From positions 1 to 64,000 of the forward strand of contig JAFIEK010000002.1 in the NCBI GenBank assembly GCA_020832545.1: 64,000 bases of DNA, read 5' to 3'. The notes under the pieces were generated by a model. That model did no database searches, had not been told where the DNA came from, and was given only the letters and a program-made list of their open reading frames with translations. Positions 45,494 through 53,717 of this stretch are shown here, piece after piece; positions within the stretch are counted from its first letter, which is position 1, and each line of letters starts with the position of its first letter. Position numbers and translations under genes: made by a program. The stretch comes from Pararhodobacter sp. GTDB lineage: Bacteria > Pseudomonadota > Alphaproteobacteria > Rhodobacterales > Rhodobacteraceae.

Positions 45494-45910
45494 TCAGCCC
45501 GGCGGGTACTGGGCCCTGCAGCGTTCTGTGGCTTGCGCGGCGAGTTGCCGCTCACGCGTCAGGGCACGTTCGAGCAATGCAATACGCGCTTCTTCGTCGG
45601 ACACATTGATCGGGCGGCGGGTTTCGTGCACGGTCTGGACAGGCTCCATGCACATGATGCTTAACCGCATGCCATAATGCGGTGAATAGCAGAAACCCGG
45701 TTGAAAATCAGGCCGCATTTCGCGTTGGACCGCATAGCCCCGGGCGATGTTCACCCGCCGCTCGGTCAGTTCCTCCTCCAGGTACCGCACTTCGGTTGTC
45801 GCGCTGGCAACGCACTGTTCCAGCGGTGTCGCACATCCCGCCAACATCAGCACCAAACCCAGCGCGGCACCCGCCCCAAGCCGCACTCTGAACCGAACCA
45901 AGTTCTGCAT
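45494..45910 (-). CDS. Lipoprotein of unknown function
   Basis: A 138-residue protein with a lipoprotein signal ending in the lipobox LMLAGC (Cys about residue 25). The mature part has a helical, charged region (TTEVRYLEEELTERRVNIARG) and a C-terminal helix (EEARIALLERALTRERQLAAQ), suggesting a coiled coil, plus four mature cysteines. ATG 45910 has GGAGG 5 nt upstream; the open frame extends to a GTG at 45946. Likely membrane-anchored in the periplasm. I do not recognise a named family. Confidence 0.75.
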   Translation of the reverse strand: MQNLVRFRVRLGAGAALGLVLMLAGCATPLEQCVASATTEVRYLEEELTERRVNIARGYAVQREMRPDFQPGFCYSPHYGMRLSIMCMEPVQTVHETRRPINVSDEEARIALLERALTRERQLAAQATERCRAQYPPG

Positions 45911-45984
45911 GTCATCCTCCGGGTGCTTGTCCCACTCAGGATACACCTGTGCCGAGGGCCGGGCAAACAGGAACGGCGGGCGCC

Positions 45985-46173
45985 TTATTCCAGTTCGCGG
46001 GCTTCCGAGGCCAACATGATCGGAATGCCGTTGCGGATGGGAAAGGCCAGCCGTGCCGTGGCCGACACCAGTTCCTGTTGCGCGGCGTCATATTGCAACC
46101 GCCCCTGGGTGACGGGGCAGACCAATGCCTCCAGCATTTTCCGGTCGATGGGGGGGCGGGTGATTTCGGTCAT
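45985..46173 (-). CDS. Trm112/UPF0434 family protein
   Basis: A 62-residue protein of the YcaR/Trm112 group: [17 protein letters not shown] near the N-terminus, then [11 protein letters not shown] before the C-terminus. The second Cys of the usual CPxC zinc motif is missing (CPVT), as in many alphaproteobacterial members. Trm112 proteins activate methyltransferases in eukaryotes and archaea; the bacterial role is less clear. Its ATG overlaps the upstream Lon-N protein gene stop (ATGA). Confidence 0.88.
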   Translation of the reverse strand: MTEITRPPIDRKMLEALVCPVTQGRLQYDAAQQELVSATARLAFPIRNGIPIMLASEARELE

Positions 46174-46829
46174 TGCAAGCGCTCTCCGGATTGGCTGTCG
46201 TTGCGCCCGCGCAGGGCGAATTCCATCAGCGTGACCAGTGTCTCGCGCCGTGTCTGAAGCGATGGGGCCTCCAGCAGGGCCTGACGCTCTTCGGCGGCGA
46301 AGGGGCAGAGCATGGAGAGGGCGTTGATCAGCAACTCGTCATCGGCTTCTTTCAGGCTGCTCCAGTCAGTGGACAGATCAACCGCCGAAAAATACCGAGC
46401 CAGCAGGTCCAGAAAGGCAGCCCGATCAAGGCCCGGATCAGCCTCGGACTGGCCACGATCGCGCTCGAACCCGTCCCACGAGACTTGCGCGCGACGATAG
46501 GGCGAGAAGCCCTCGACCTCGGACACCATGCGAAACCGCGAGATGCCGGTCAGCGTGACCATGTAGCGCCCGTCCTCGGTCTCGGAAAAGGCCGTGACCC
46601 GGCCCGCGCAGCCGATGGCGTGCATTCGGGCAGCCTCGCCCCCCGGAACGGTCCGGGGCTGGATCAGACCGATCAGCCGCTCGCGCGTTTTCAGGCAATC
46701 CTCCAGCATCGCCAGATAGCGCGGCTCAAAGATATGCAGCGGCAGCCGCGCGCGGGGCAGCAACAGCGCCCCGGGCAGGGGAAACAGCGAGATGGTGTCG
46801 GGCAGGTCGGGCGCTTTGCTCATTGGCAT
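46170..46829 (-). CDS. Lon-substrate-binding-domain protein (not a protease)
   Basis: A 219-residue protein made up only of the N-terminal Lon-type domain: [30 protein letters not shown] at its start (partly quoted here in two blocks: [11 protein letters not shown] and [14 protein letters not shown]), then [20 protein letters not shown]. No ATPase or protease domain follows. Such proteins are common in alphaproteobacteria next to a thioredoxin-TPR gene and a Trm112 gene, as here. Possible substrate or adaptor role; untested. The start could also be the ATG two codons downstream. Confidence 0.88.
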   Translation of the reverse strand: MPMSKAPDLPDTISLFPLPGALLLPRARLPLHIFEPRYLAMLEDCLKTRERLIGLIQPRTVPGGEAARMHAIGCAGRVTAFSETEDGRYMVTLTGISRFRMVSEVEGFSPYRRAQVSWDGFERDRGQSEADPGLDRAAFLDLLARYFSAVDLSTDWSSLKEADDELLINALSMLCPFAAEERQALLEAPSLQTRRETLVTLMEFALRGRNDSQSGERLQ

Positions 46830-46849
46830 GAGATAATCCGCCCGGCGCG

Positions 46850-47755
46850 TCAGGCAAATATCATCGAGCTGAGGCGACGGCGGCTCTTTTGTGCAAGCGG
46901 GTCATTGGGCTTGAGAGCATCAAATATTGTAAGAAGCTGCGTCTTGGCCGCGCCGTCGTCCCATTCGCGGTCTCGGCGGAAAAGCTCCAGAAGTTCGTCG
47001 ATCGCACCTTCGGTGTCGCCGCGCGCATGAAGCGCCTGTGCAAGATCGAAGCGCGCCTGATGATTGTCCGGATCCTCCGATAGCGCCGCGCGCAACTCCT
47101 CGGCCGGGCCCGCATTGGCGGCCTGCCGCGCCAGCGCCAGTTGCGCGCGCGCTGCCTCCACCTCCATGGCGTTTTCCATGCCCGGCGGGGCATTGGCCAG
47201 AAGCGCTTCGGCCTGATCCAGTTCGCCCATGGCAATATGCGCACGCGCCAGTCCGCCAAAGGCCCCCGCGCTCTCGGGCTCCTGCCCCAGAATCGCGGCA
47301 AAGATCTGCGCGGCTTCGACCGCGGCGCCGTCGCTCAGCAGTTGCTCGCCCTCTGCAAGCGCCTCGCCCAGCCCGCCATCCCCGGTCAACGCGCTCAACT
47401 TGTCGACGAAAGCCTTCAACTCGCTCGGCGGCAGGGCGCCCTGAAAGGCATCCACCGGGCGCCCCTGATGGAAGGCATAGACAGTCGGGATCGATTGGAT
47501 GCGCAACTGCGCGGCCAGCGCCTGATTCTCGTCGACATTGATCTTGACCATGCGCACCTTGCCCCGCGCGGCCGTCACCGCAGCTTCCAGCGCCGGGCCA
47601 AGGGTTTTGCACGGGCCACACCAGGGTGCCCAGAAATCAACGATAACCGGCACCTCCTGACTGACCTCAACGACATCGGCCATAAACGCCGCCTCGTTCG
47701 AGTCTTTGATCAGGTCGCCCACCGGGGCGGGATTTGGTTCATTGATACCCAGCAT
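46850..47755 (-). CDS. Thioredoxin-TPR protein, YbbN/CnoX-like
   Basis: A 301-residue cytoplasmic protein with an N-terminal thioredoxin domain (WCGPC, Cys46 and Cys49) and a C-terminal region of tetratricopeptide-like helices (about 140-300). E. coli YbbN (CnoX) with this architecture works as a redox-linked chaperone feeding GroEL; unlike E. coli, here the full CxxC is kept. ATG 47755 has GAGGG 5 nt upstream; ATG 47767 and TTG-type longer frames are less good. Confidence 0.9.
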   Translation of the reverse strand: MLGINEPNPAPVGDLIKDSNEAAFMADVVEVSQEVPVIVDFWAPWCGPCKTLGPALEAAVTAARGKVRMVKINVDENQALAAQLRIQSIPTVYAFHQGRPVDAFQGALPPSELKAFVDKLSALTGDGGLGEALAEGEQLLSDGAAVEAAQIFAAILGQEPESAGAFGGLARAHIAMGELDQAEALLANAPPGMENAMEVEAARAQLALARQAANAGPAEELRAALSEDPDNHQARFDLAQALHARGDTEGAIDELLELFRRDREWDDGAAKTQLLTIFDALKPNDPLAQKSRRRLSSMIFA

Positions 47756-47840
47756 GTCAGCCCTCATCCGCAAGAAAACTTTGCCCCTATATGAGGATCG
47801 CACCGCCAAAGGCCAAGGGGCAAGTTCTCAGGTGATGCGA

Positions 47841-48629
47841 TCACAGGTCGAAGCTGGCGAAAACCGGGGCGTGGTCGGACGGCTGCACCCAACCGCGCAC
47901 CGGGCGCAGAACCCGCGAGCCATGCGCGGCAGCAGCGATATCTTTGCTGGCCCAGATATGGTCCAGCCTGCGGCCCTTGTCAGCGGCATCCCAGTCCGGC
48001 GAGCGATAGGACCACCAGCTGTAAAGCTGCCCCTCGGGGATGTCCTGACGGGTGACATCAACCCAGCCGCCAGCCTCAAGCGCATCGTTCAGCCCTTCGG
48101 TTTCGACCGGCGTGTGGCTGACGATTTTCAGAAGCTGCTTGTGGTTCCAGACGTCATCTTCGCGCGGGGCAATGTTCAGATCACCTACCAGAATGGACTT
48201 GCCCGGTTGGTCGGCGCGAAACTGGTCACGCATCTCGGTAATGAAATCCAGCTTGTGGCCAAATTTCTCATTCACCGTCCGGTCCGGCACGTCGCCGCCT
48301 GCAGGCACATAGCAGTTGTGGATGATGACCCCGTTCTCCAGCCGCGCCGCGACATGGCGCGCATCACCCTTTTCGCACCAGTCGATATGCCCGGCATCCT
48401 CCAGCGGCAGCCGTGACAGGATCGCCACGCCGTTATAGCCTTTCTGCCCCCGCGCCGCCCAGTAGTGATACCCCAGCGCCGCAAAATCCTCGAACGGGAT
48501 CTTCTCGACCGGGCTTTTGCATTCCTGCAGGCACAGCACATCCGGTGCCTCGTCAGCCAGCAGGCGCTGAACCAGACCGGTGCGCAGGCGAACGGAATTG
48601 ATGTTCCAAGTGGCAAGGGTGAAAGGCAT
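47841..48629 (-). CDS. xth: Exodeoxyribonuclease III
   Basis: A 262-residue AP endonuclease/3' exonuclease for base-excision repair. Motifs match the family: TLATWNINSVRLR at the start, LCLQECK with the metal-binding Glu, VGDLNIAPREDDVWN, RRLDHIWAS and the catalytic SDHAPV at the C-terminus. It is encoded alone on the minus strand upstream of the thioredoxin-TPR gene. Confidence 0.95.
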   Translation of the reverse strand: MPFTLATWNINSVRLRTGLVQRLLADEAPDVLCLQECKSPVEKIPFEDFAALGYHYWAARGQKGYNGVAILSRLPLEDAGHIDWCEKGDARHVAARLENGVIIHNCYVPAGGDVPDRTVNEKFGHKLDFITEMRDQFRADQPGKSILVGDLNIAPREDDVWNHKQLLKIVSHTPVETEGLNDALEAGGWVDVTRQDIPEGQLYSWWSYRSPDWDAADKGRRLDHIWASKDIAAAAHGSRVLRPVRGWVQPSDHAPVFASFDL

Positions 48630-48691
48630 GACGCAGTTCCTTGAATTTGCCCCTGTCTAACCCTGCATTCCGTCTCTCTCAAGCATGAGAA

Positions 48692-48722
48692 CAAAAAAAG
48701 GTCCGGGCGCGAAGCCCGGACC
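48692..48722 (-). terminator. Rho-independent terminator, minus strand
   Basis: A 9-bp GC stem (GGTCCGGGC / GCCCGGACC, 48700-48722) with a 5-nt loop is followed on the minus strand by TTTTTTT. It ends transcription from the response-regulator side and protects the xth gene that follows. Confidence 0.85.
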
Positions 48723-48786
48723 AAGTCCAACAGGGAGGTGACGTGCCATAACCCCGACACGTCAAGGGGATTCGTTTAATGTCTCA
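48692..48786 (-). ncRNA. Candidate small RNA behind the response-regulator gene
   Basis: On the minus strand TTGAAC (48817-48822) and TATACG (48793-48798) are 18 bp apart and could start a transcript near 48786. It would contain a 7-bp inverted repeat TGACGTG / CACGTCA, then the single-stranded, anti-Shine-Dalgarno-like CACCTCCCTG, and end at a strong terminator. No ORF longer than about ten codons with a ribosome site is visible. A trailing part of the response-regulator message is the alternative. Confidence 0.35.
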
Positions 48787-48851
48787 TCAGTTCGTATATT
48801 TGTCGTTAAAGGCCATGTTCAAGCCCCCAACCGCAAAAATATTACACAGGT

Positions 48852-49538
48852 TCAGGGAACCAACCGATAGCCGCCCGGTTCGGTCACCAAAAGGCGCGCA
48901 TTCGAGGGGTCGGGCTCGATCTTCTGGCGCAGCCGGTAGATATGGGTTTCCAGCGTATGAGTGGTCACACCTGCGTTGTAACCCCAGACCTCATGCAGCA
49001 ACACCTCGCGCGGGGCCACGCCCTCGGGCGCGCGATACAGGAACTTCAGGATATTTGTCTCTTTCTCGGTCAGCCGGATCTTGCGCTCGCGTTCATCGAT
49101 TAGCATTTTCTGCGCGGGCTTGAACTGATACGGGCCAAGCTGGAACACCGCATTTTCTGATTGCTCATGCTGGCGCAACTGGGCGCGGATCCGCGCCAGC
49201 AGAACCGGGAACTTGAACGGCTTGGTGACGTAATCATTGGCCCCGGCGTCCAGGCCCAGAATGGTGTCGGCATCCGAATCATGACCCGTCAGCATCAGCA
49301 CAGGGCATTTCACCCCGGCCTTGCGCATCCGCTTGCACAACTCGCGACCGTCAGTATCGGGCAGGCCGACATCAAGGATCACCAGATCATACGGCCCTGA
49401 CTTGACCTTTTCCATCGCCTCCGCGCCGTTCGCAGCCTCGAACGTGTCGAAGTCCTCGGTCATCACCAGTTGTTCGGCCAGTGCTTCGCGCAGGTCGTCA
49501 TCGTCATCGACCAGCAAAATCCTGTTGAGCTTCGACAT
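48852..49538 (-). CDS. OmpR-family response regulator
   Basis: A 228-residue two-component regulator. The receiver domain (about 5-120) has the acidic run VDDDDD, phospho-acceptor Asp56 (VILDVGLP) and Lys in YVTKPFK; the C-terminal winged helix (about 130-228) has TEKETNILKFLYRAP and the VWGYNAGVTTHTLETHIYRLR block. The start ATG 49538 has GAGG 6 nt away; the upstream in-frame extension is not coding. No histidine kinase gene is adjacent, so its partner must be elsewhere. It resembles a regulator well conserved in Rhodobacterales. Confidence 0.9.
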   Translation of the reverse strand: MSKLNRILLVDDDDDLREALAEQLVMTEDFDTFEAANGAEAMEKVKSGPYDLVILDVGLPDTDGRELCKRMRKAGVKCPVLMLTGHDSDADTILGLDAGANDYVTKPFKFPVLLARIRAQLRQHEQSENAVFQLGPYQFKPAQKMLIDERERKIRLTEKETNILKFLYRAPEGVAPREVLLHEVWGYNAGVTTHTLETHIYRLRQKIEPDPSNARLLVTEPGGYRLVP

Positions 49539-49710
49539 CTTGGACCTCATATGCAAACCGTTGTTTTCCTGTATGGAACTGCGCCGGACACCCTTTGGTT
49601 TCAAGATTTGCGACATTTTCCTCACGCGGACGTGTCGCAAAGGCGGCGAATGTTTCAATTTCCCGACCGGCACGCTACATCAAGAGGAGTTTTGTTGCAG
49701 CGGACCCGGC

Positions 49711-50793
49711 ATGAGCCTTTTCCCCAGCCCCCTCGAACGCCTCAACCGCGCCCGCGCCGATCTGCGCATGGGGCTGCCGGTGGTACTTACGGCGGGCGAG
49801 AGCGCGGCGCTGGTGATCGCCACAGAAAGCCTGACCACCCAGCGGCTGGCCGATCTGCGGGCTCTCTGCCCCCGCCCGGTGCTGGCACTCACCGGGCACC
49901 GGGCGCAGACGCTCAAGGCGCGCGCGTATGATGGCGATGTCGCGCGCGTGGTGATCCCCGAAGATGCCGGGCTCGCATGGATCGAGGCGCTGGCAAACCC
50001 CGCCGACGATCTGCGCATGCCGATGAAGGGGCCCCTGAAAACCCTGCGCGACGGCCCGGCTGATCTGCATCGCGCCGCGATCCGGCTGGCGAAGGCTGCG
50101 CAGCTTCTGCCCGCCGCCGTGGTGGCCGAAACCCCACAGGCCCACGCGCTCGCCAATGCACACGGCCTGACTTCGCTGGACGCCGCCGAGACCCAGACGC
50201 TGGAAACCCGCCTGTCCCCAGTGATCGTCGCGCGCCTGCCGATGCGGCTGGCGGGGCTGGGGCGGCTGCATGTCTTTCGCCCCGACGATGGCGGGACCGA
50301 GCACTACGCCATCGAAATCGGCCAACCGGACCGCAACGCCCCGGTGCTGACACGGCTGCATTCTGCCTGCTTCACCGGCGACGTTCTGGGCTCGCTGAAA
50401 TGCGATTGCGGTCCGCAACTGCACGCCGCGCTGACCGCGATGCATGACGCGGGCACCGGCGTGCTGCTCTACCTCAATCAAGAGGGGCGCGGGATCGGGC
50501 TGGCCAACAAGATGCGCGCCTATTCGCTGCAAGACCAAGGGTTTGACACTGTCGAGGCTAACCACCGGCTGGGGTTCGACGATGATGAGCGCGATTTTCG
50601 CCTGGGGGCCGAACTGTTGCGGCGCATGGGGTTTGACCGGGTACGCCTGCTGACCAACAACCCCGCCAAGGTCGACATGCTGGAACGCGGCGGCATCACT
50701 GTGACCGAGCGCGTCGCGCTCAAAGTCGGACTGACAGCTGAAAACGCCGGCTATCTGGCCACCAAGGCCGCAAAATCCGGGCATTTGCTGTGA
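49711..50793 (+). CDS. ribA: GTP cyclohydrolase II with a divergent N-terminal domain
   Basis: A 360-residue enzyme for the first step of riboflavin synthesis. The catalytic domain begins near residue 170; zinc-ligand cysteines are Cys220, Cys231 and Cys233 (CFTGDVLGSLKCDCG), followed by LNQEGRGIGLANKMRAY. The first ~165 residues are a separate domain without the usual 3,4-dihydroxy-2-butanone-4-phosphate synthase motifs. The open frame reaches 49321; ATG 49711 gives the sequence used by relatives, although the Shine-Dalgarno is weak. The next gene overlaps its stop. Confidence 0.9.
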   Translation: MSLFPSPLERLNRARADLRMGLPVVLTAGESAALVIATESLTTQRLADLRALCPRPVLALTGHRAQTLKARAYDGDVARVVIPEDAGLAWIEALANPADDLRMPMKGPLKTLRDGPADLHRAAIRLAKAAQLLPAAVVAETPQAHALANAHGLTSLDAAETQTLETRLSPVIVARLPMRLAGLGRLHVFRPDDGGTEHYAIEIGQPDRNAPVLTRLHSACFTGDVLGSLKCDCGPQLHAALTAMHDAGTGVLLYLNQEGRGIGLANKMRAYSLQDQGFDTVEANHRLGFDDDERDFRLGAELLRRMGFDRVRLLTNNPAKVDMLERGGITVTERVALKVGLTAENAGYLATKAAKSGHLL

Positions 50794-51296
50794 TCACCGC
50801 GCGCGATATCATCGTCACCCGGCAGGGCGCGCGCTTTCTGGGCCGCACATTCCCTTGCGCAATCGGGCGCGGCGGCGTCACGCCGCGCAAGCGCGAGGGC
50901 GATGGCGCTACGCCTGCCGGCACCCATCGGATCATCGCGCTCCTTTATCGCCCTGACCGGATCGCCCGCCACACGCTGCCGGGATGGGCTGTACCGATCC
51001 GCCCACGCGATCTGTGGTCGGATGACCCCGACGCCCCCGACTATAACCACCTAACCCGCGCGCCCTACCCGTTCAGCCATGAACGCCTGCGCCGCGCCGA
51101 CCCGCTCTATGATATTGTCCTGACCACGGACTGGAACTGGCCCGTCGCGCATCGTGGCCACGGCTCAGCTATCTTCATCCACACCTGGCGCGCGCCACGC
51201 TACCCTACGGCAGGCTGCGTGGCGTTTTCACGTGAGAACCTGCTGTGGATCGCCAATCGTTTGACCCCCGAATCGCGGCTGATCATCCGGGGCTGA
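50790..51296 (+). CDS. L,D-transpeptidase (YkuD) family protein
   Basis: A 168-residue protein with the YkuD active-site pattern: His124-Gly near HGSAIFIH, His131, and the catalytic-type Cys143 in TAGCVAFSRENLLW. Earlier are RREG-type blocks (RKREGDGATPAG) typical of this subgroup. Such proteins form 3-3 peptidoglycan cross-links or attach lipoproteins, but no signal peptide is visible here, so its location is unclear. GTG 50790 overlaps the ribA stop (GTGA), indicating coupling. Confidence 0.85.
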   Translation: MITARDIIVTRQGARFLGRTFPCAIGRGGVTPRKREGDGATPAGTHRIIALLYRPDRIARHTLPGWAVPIRPRDLWSDDPDAPDYNHLTRAPYPFSHERLRRADPLYDIVLTTDWNWPVAHRGHGSAIFIHTWRAPRYPTAGCVAFSRENLLWIANRLTPESRLIIRG

Positions 51297-51301
51297 TTGC
51301 G

Positions 51302-51363
51302 TTTCATCTTGCCAGAAAAACGCCGGGGGTGAGCCGCGGCAGCGGCGAGGGGGCAGCGCCCCC
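51302..51363 (+). repeat. Dispersed stem-loop repeat, copy B
   Basis: TTTCATCTTGCCA begins the element and the hairpin GGGGGC-AGC... GCCCCC closes it, as in copy A at 45415-45480. It fills the space between two convergent genes (L,D-transpeptidase and yggS) and touches the yggS stop codon. It probably acts as a bidirectional terminator. Confidence 0.7.
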
Positions 51364-52013
51364 TATCCGTCCCGCGCACCGAATATCGCTGAACCTATGC
51401 GCACATGCGTCGCCCCCAGCGCCACCGCGTGCTCAAAATCGTCACTCATACCCATCGACAAACCCGCAAGCCCGTTGCGCTCCGCAATCGTGCCCAACTG
51501 GCGGAAATGCGGTTCCGGGTCATTCTCGACGGGGGGAATGCACATCAGGCCCTTGACCGGCAGATCCAGCGCCCGGGCCTCGGCTATGAAGGCATCGGCC
51601 CCATCGGGCAGCACACCAGCCTTCTGTGGCTCGGCCCCGGTGTTGATCTGAATGAACAGATCGGGGCAAGTGCCGCGCTCCTGCGCCAGCCGGGCGAGGG
51701 TTTGTGCCAGTTTCGGGCGATCCAGCGAATGAATGGCGTCGAACATCTCGACGGCGGTGCGCGCCTTGTTGGTCTGCAACGGGCCGATCAGGTGCAGCGC
51801 GATCCCTTGATAACGGGCCTGAAAGGCGGGCCAGCGCCCCTGTGCTTCCTGCACCCGGTTCTCGCCAAAAACTCTGTGGCCCTGATCAAGCACGGCTTCC
51901 ACCCGCTCAGACGGCTGAACCTTCGACACGGCGATCAGCGTGACCGAACCGGGCGCGCGCCCGGCGGCGGCTTCGGCCTTGTGCAGTCGGCGGGTGATCG
52001 CTTCAAGTGACAT
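51363..52013 (-). CDS. yggS: YggS/PROSC-type pyridoxal-phosphate homeostasis protein
   Basis: A 216-residue single-domain alanine-racemase-fold protein that binds PLP without known catalysis. The PLP lysine lies in LIAVSKVQPSERVEAV (about residue 28), followed by FGENRVQEAQGRW, HLIGPLQTNKA, GLMCIPPV and LSMGMSDDFEHAV. ATG 52013 gives the usual N-terminus; an upstream in-frame ATG at 52040 has no support. Confidence 0.94.
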   Translation of the reverse strand: MSLEAITRRLHKAEAAAGRAPGSVTLIAVSKVQPSERVEAVLDQGHRVFGENRVQEAQGRWPAFQARYQGIALHLIGPLQTNKARTAVEMFDAIHSLDRPKLAQTLARLAQERGTCPDLFIQINTGAEPQKAGVLPDGADAFIAEARALDLPVKGLMCIPPVENDPEPHFRQLGTIAERNGLAGLSMGMSDDFEHAVALGATHVRIGSAIFGARDG

Positions 52014-52070
52014 GGCAGCCCCCGGAAATTTCAGGGGCAAGACACCACAAAGCAGCGCGGATGAAAAGCC

Positions 52071-52415
52071 TCAGTGGCGCGCGTTCACGCCATATCGCCA
52101 CGGAGCGGGCGAGTTCAGGTTGTCCACCGACACACCCATCGAAACGCCAAGCTGCCAGCCGTTGTCGAACTGGTGATTGAATGTCACCCGGTAGCGCGCG
52201 CCCATTCCTGGCTCCATCCCCCGGTCGCTGGAGTAGACAATGCCGAATCGCATGTCGAACTGGTGGGTGACAGGTTGCAACCCGTTGCCAAGCCGCTGCG
52301 TATCGGTGGCCCTTTCGCCCCAGTCGAAACCCGTCCGCGCTGATTCGGCCATGGCAGATACGGGAACCGTTCCTGAGAGAGCGGCGATGACCGCGAACAT
52401 CATGAACCTGGGCAT
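52071..52415 (-). CDS. Small exported protein, possible beta-barrel fragment
   Basis: A 114-residue protein with a signal peptide (ending VSAMAE, about residues 1-23). The mature part has alternating polar-hydrophobic strands such as DMRFGIVYSSD, ARYRVTFNHQFDNGW and QLGVSMGVSVDN, as in outer-membrane beta strands, but it ends NARH, without the terminal aromatic residue typical of barrel proteins. ATG 52415 has GAAGGGG 6 nt upstream. It lies next to the porin genes. I do not recognise the family. Confidence 0.7.
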   Translation of the reverse strand: MPRFMMFAVIAALSGTVPVSAMAESARTGFDWGERATDTQRLGNGLQPVTHQFDMRFGIVYSSDRGMEPGMGARYRVTFNHQFDNGWQLGVSMGVSVDNLNSPAPWRYGVNARH

Positions 52416-52493
52416 CGGCATCCCCTTCAAAGGCAAGGCCTCTGTAATCTACCACTCTTGTCGGTAGCGTTCAAATTCTGTTTGAGAAAAAGA

Positions 52494-52519
52494 AAAGAGC
52501 GGGCCAAGGCCCGCTCTTT
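52494..52519 (-). terminator. Rho-independent terminator of porin gene 1
   Basis: A 12-bp stem (AAAGAGCGGGCC / GGCCCGCTCTTT) with a 2-nt centre is followed on the minus strand by a T-rich run (CTTTTTCTC), 20 bp after the porin stop. Confidence 0.85.
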
Positions 52520-52539
52520 CCGATCAGCTGATCGTAAGA

Positions 52540-53433
52540 TCAGAAGCTGAACACGACACCCAGCTCGGCGCGGTTCGCACCGGCAGCGGTGCGCTCAACT
52601 GCGCCACCGATGGTGGCACCGCCGCCCAGGCCGTAGCGGTAGCTGACGCCACCAACGTTGGCACCGGCGTGACGGCCGAGGTAGGCTGCGGCCTGACCGC
52701 CACCCAGATCAGCACGTGCGCCGAGGGTCACGAGGTTGTTGCCGCTGAACTGCGACCAGATCACGTTGGCAGCCCAGTTGCCGCCATTGTAGGTGGCCGA
52801 TGCGGTGCGGAAGCGTGCAGCGGCATTCGAAGCACCGGCTGCAACGGTGAAGGCGTCAAAGGTCGCCTGCGCCGCAACTTCGGTGCTGCCACCGCGAACG
52901 TGGCTCACGCCAACACGAACGTCACCCATGGTGTACGAAACGCCGACGTGCTGGGCAGCGCCCGGGCCGAAGCTATCGTAGAGGTTCAGGCCGGTGCCGC
53001 CAGCGTACAGGCCGCCCCAGGTCTGGAAGGTGCCGCCGGTGTAGCCGAAGGCGCCGATGCTGGTCACACCCATGGCTTCCACAGCGCCAGCCTGGTTGCC
53101 GAAGGACAGGCGAAGGCCTGCAGCTTCAACCCAGACGCGGTGACCGCTGAAGTCGCCGGACGTTGCGGTGGCGCCAAACGGTGCGCGGGTCCATGCGTTG
53201 TCCTGACGAACGCGCCAGTAAGCGCCGAACGACAGACCGTGGTCAGCCTGAACCGAAGCAGCGAAGTTCAGGTTGGTGCGGCTTTCCATGCGCCAGTTGC
53301 CAAGACCACCGCCCCAGCCTGCGTTGTTGTACTGAACACCCATGCGGGCGTCGCCGCTGATGGTTACGCCTTGGGCAGTAGCCATGCCGGCGGTCAGGGC
53401 CAGTGCTGCCGAAGCAAGGAGAATTTTTTTCAT
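52540..53433 (-). CDS. Porin, Rhodobacter type (copy 1)
   Basis: A 297-residue outer-membrane porin. A 20-residue signal peptide (MKKILLASAALALTAGMATA) precedes GVTISGDARMGVQYN. Strand-like repeats follow (NWRMESRTNLNF, GHRVWVEAAGLRLSFGNQAG), and the protein ends GVVFSF, with the C-terminal Phe recognised by the BAM machinery. GAGGG lies before the ATG. A paralogue lies directly upstream on the same strand. Channel preference is unknown. Confidence 0.92.
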   Translation of the reverse strand: MKKILLASAALALTAGMATAQGVTISGDARMGVQYNNAGWGGGLGNWRMESRTNLNFAASVQADHGLSFGAYWRVRQDNAWTRAPFGATATSGDFSGHRVWVEAAGLRLSFGNQAGAVEAMGVTSIGAFGYTGGTFQTWGGLYAGGTGLNLYDSFGPGAAQHVGVSYTMGDVRVGVSHVRGGSTEVAAQATFDAFTVAAGASNAAARFRTASATYNGGNWAANVIWSQFSGNNLVTLGARADLGGGQAAAYLGRHAGANVGGVSYRYGLGGGATIGGAVERTAAGANRAELGVVFSF

Positions 53434-53641
53434 TGGTTTTCCCTCGTTGACTTGAGATGCTGCCCACCTTGCTCGAAGCTGGGTCTGTGCTTATTTCCTG
53501 CCTCGGCGCTCTTTTTGCAAGCCGAAGCAAAGTCGCCCGGGAACTCTGGCTTTTTGTGATGCAGATTTGCCACGCCGCTGAAAACCGGTCGGCGAAGCAT
53601 CAGCCCTGTGCTGTCTACAGTTCTGACGGGCACCCGGACGA

Positions 53642-53664
53642 GGGCAGCAGAACTTCTGCTGCCC
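53642..53664. repeat. Inverted repeat behind porin gene 2
   Basis: GGGCAGCAGAA and TTCTGCTGCCC are 11-bp arms around one base, in the 284-bp spacer between porin genes 2 and 1. There is no T run. It may be a terminator of porin 2 or a regulatory element for porin 1. Confidence 0.5.
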
Positions 53665-53717
53665 CGGCCAAGGCGGTTTTCGGTGCATCACTTCTTCATG
53701 CGGCACCAAGGCCCGCT

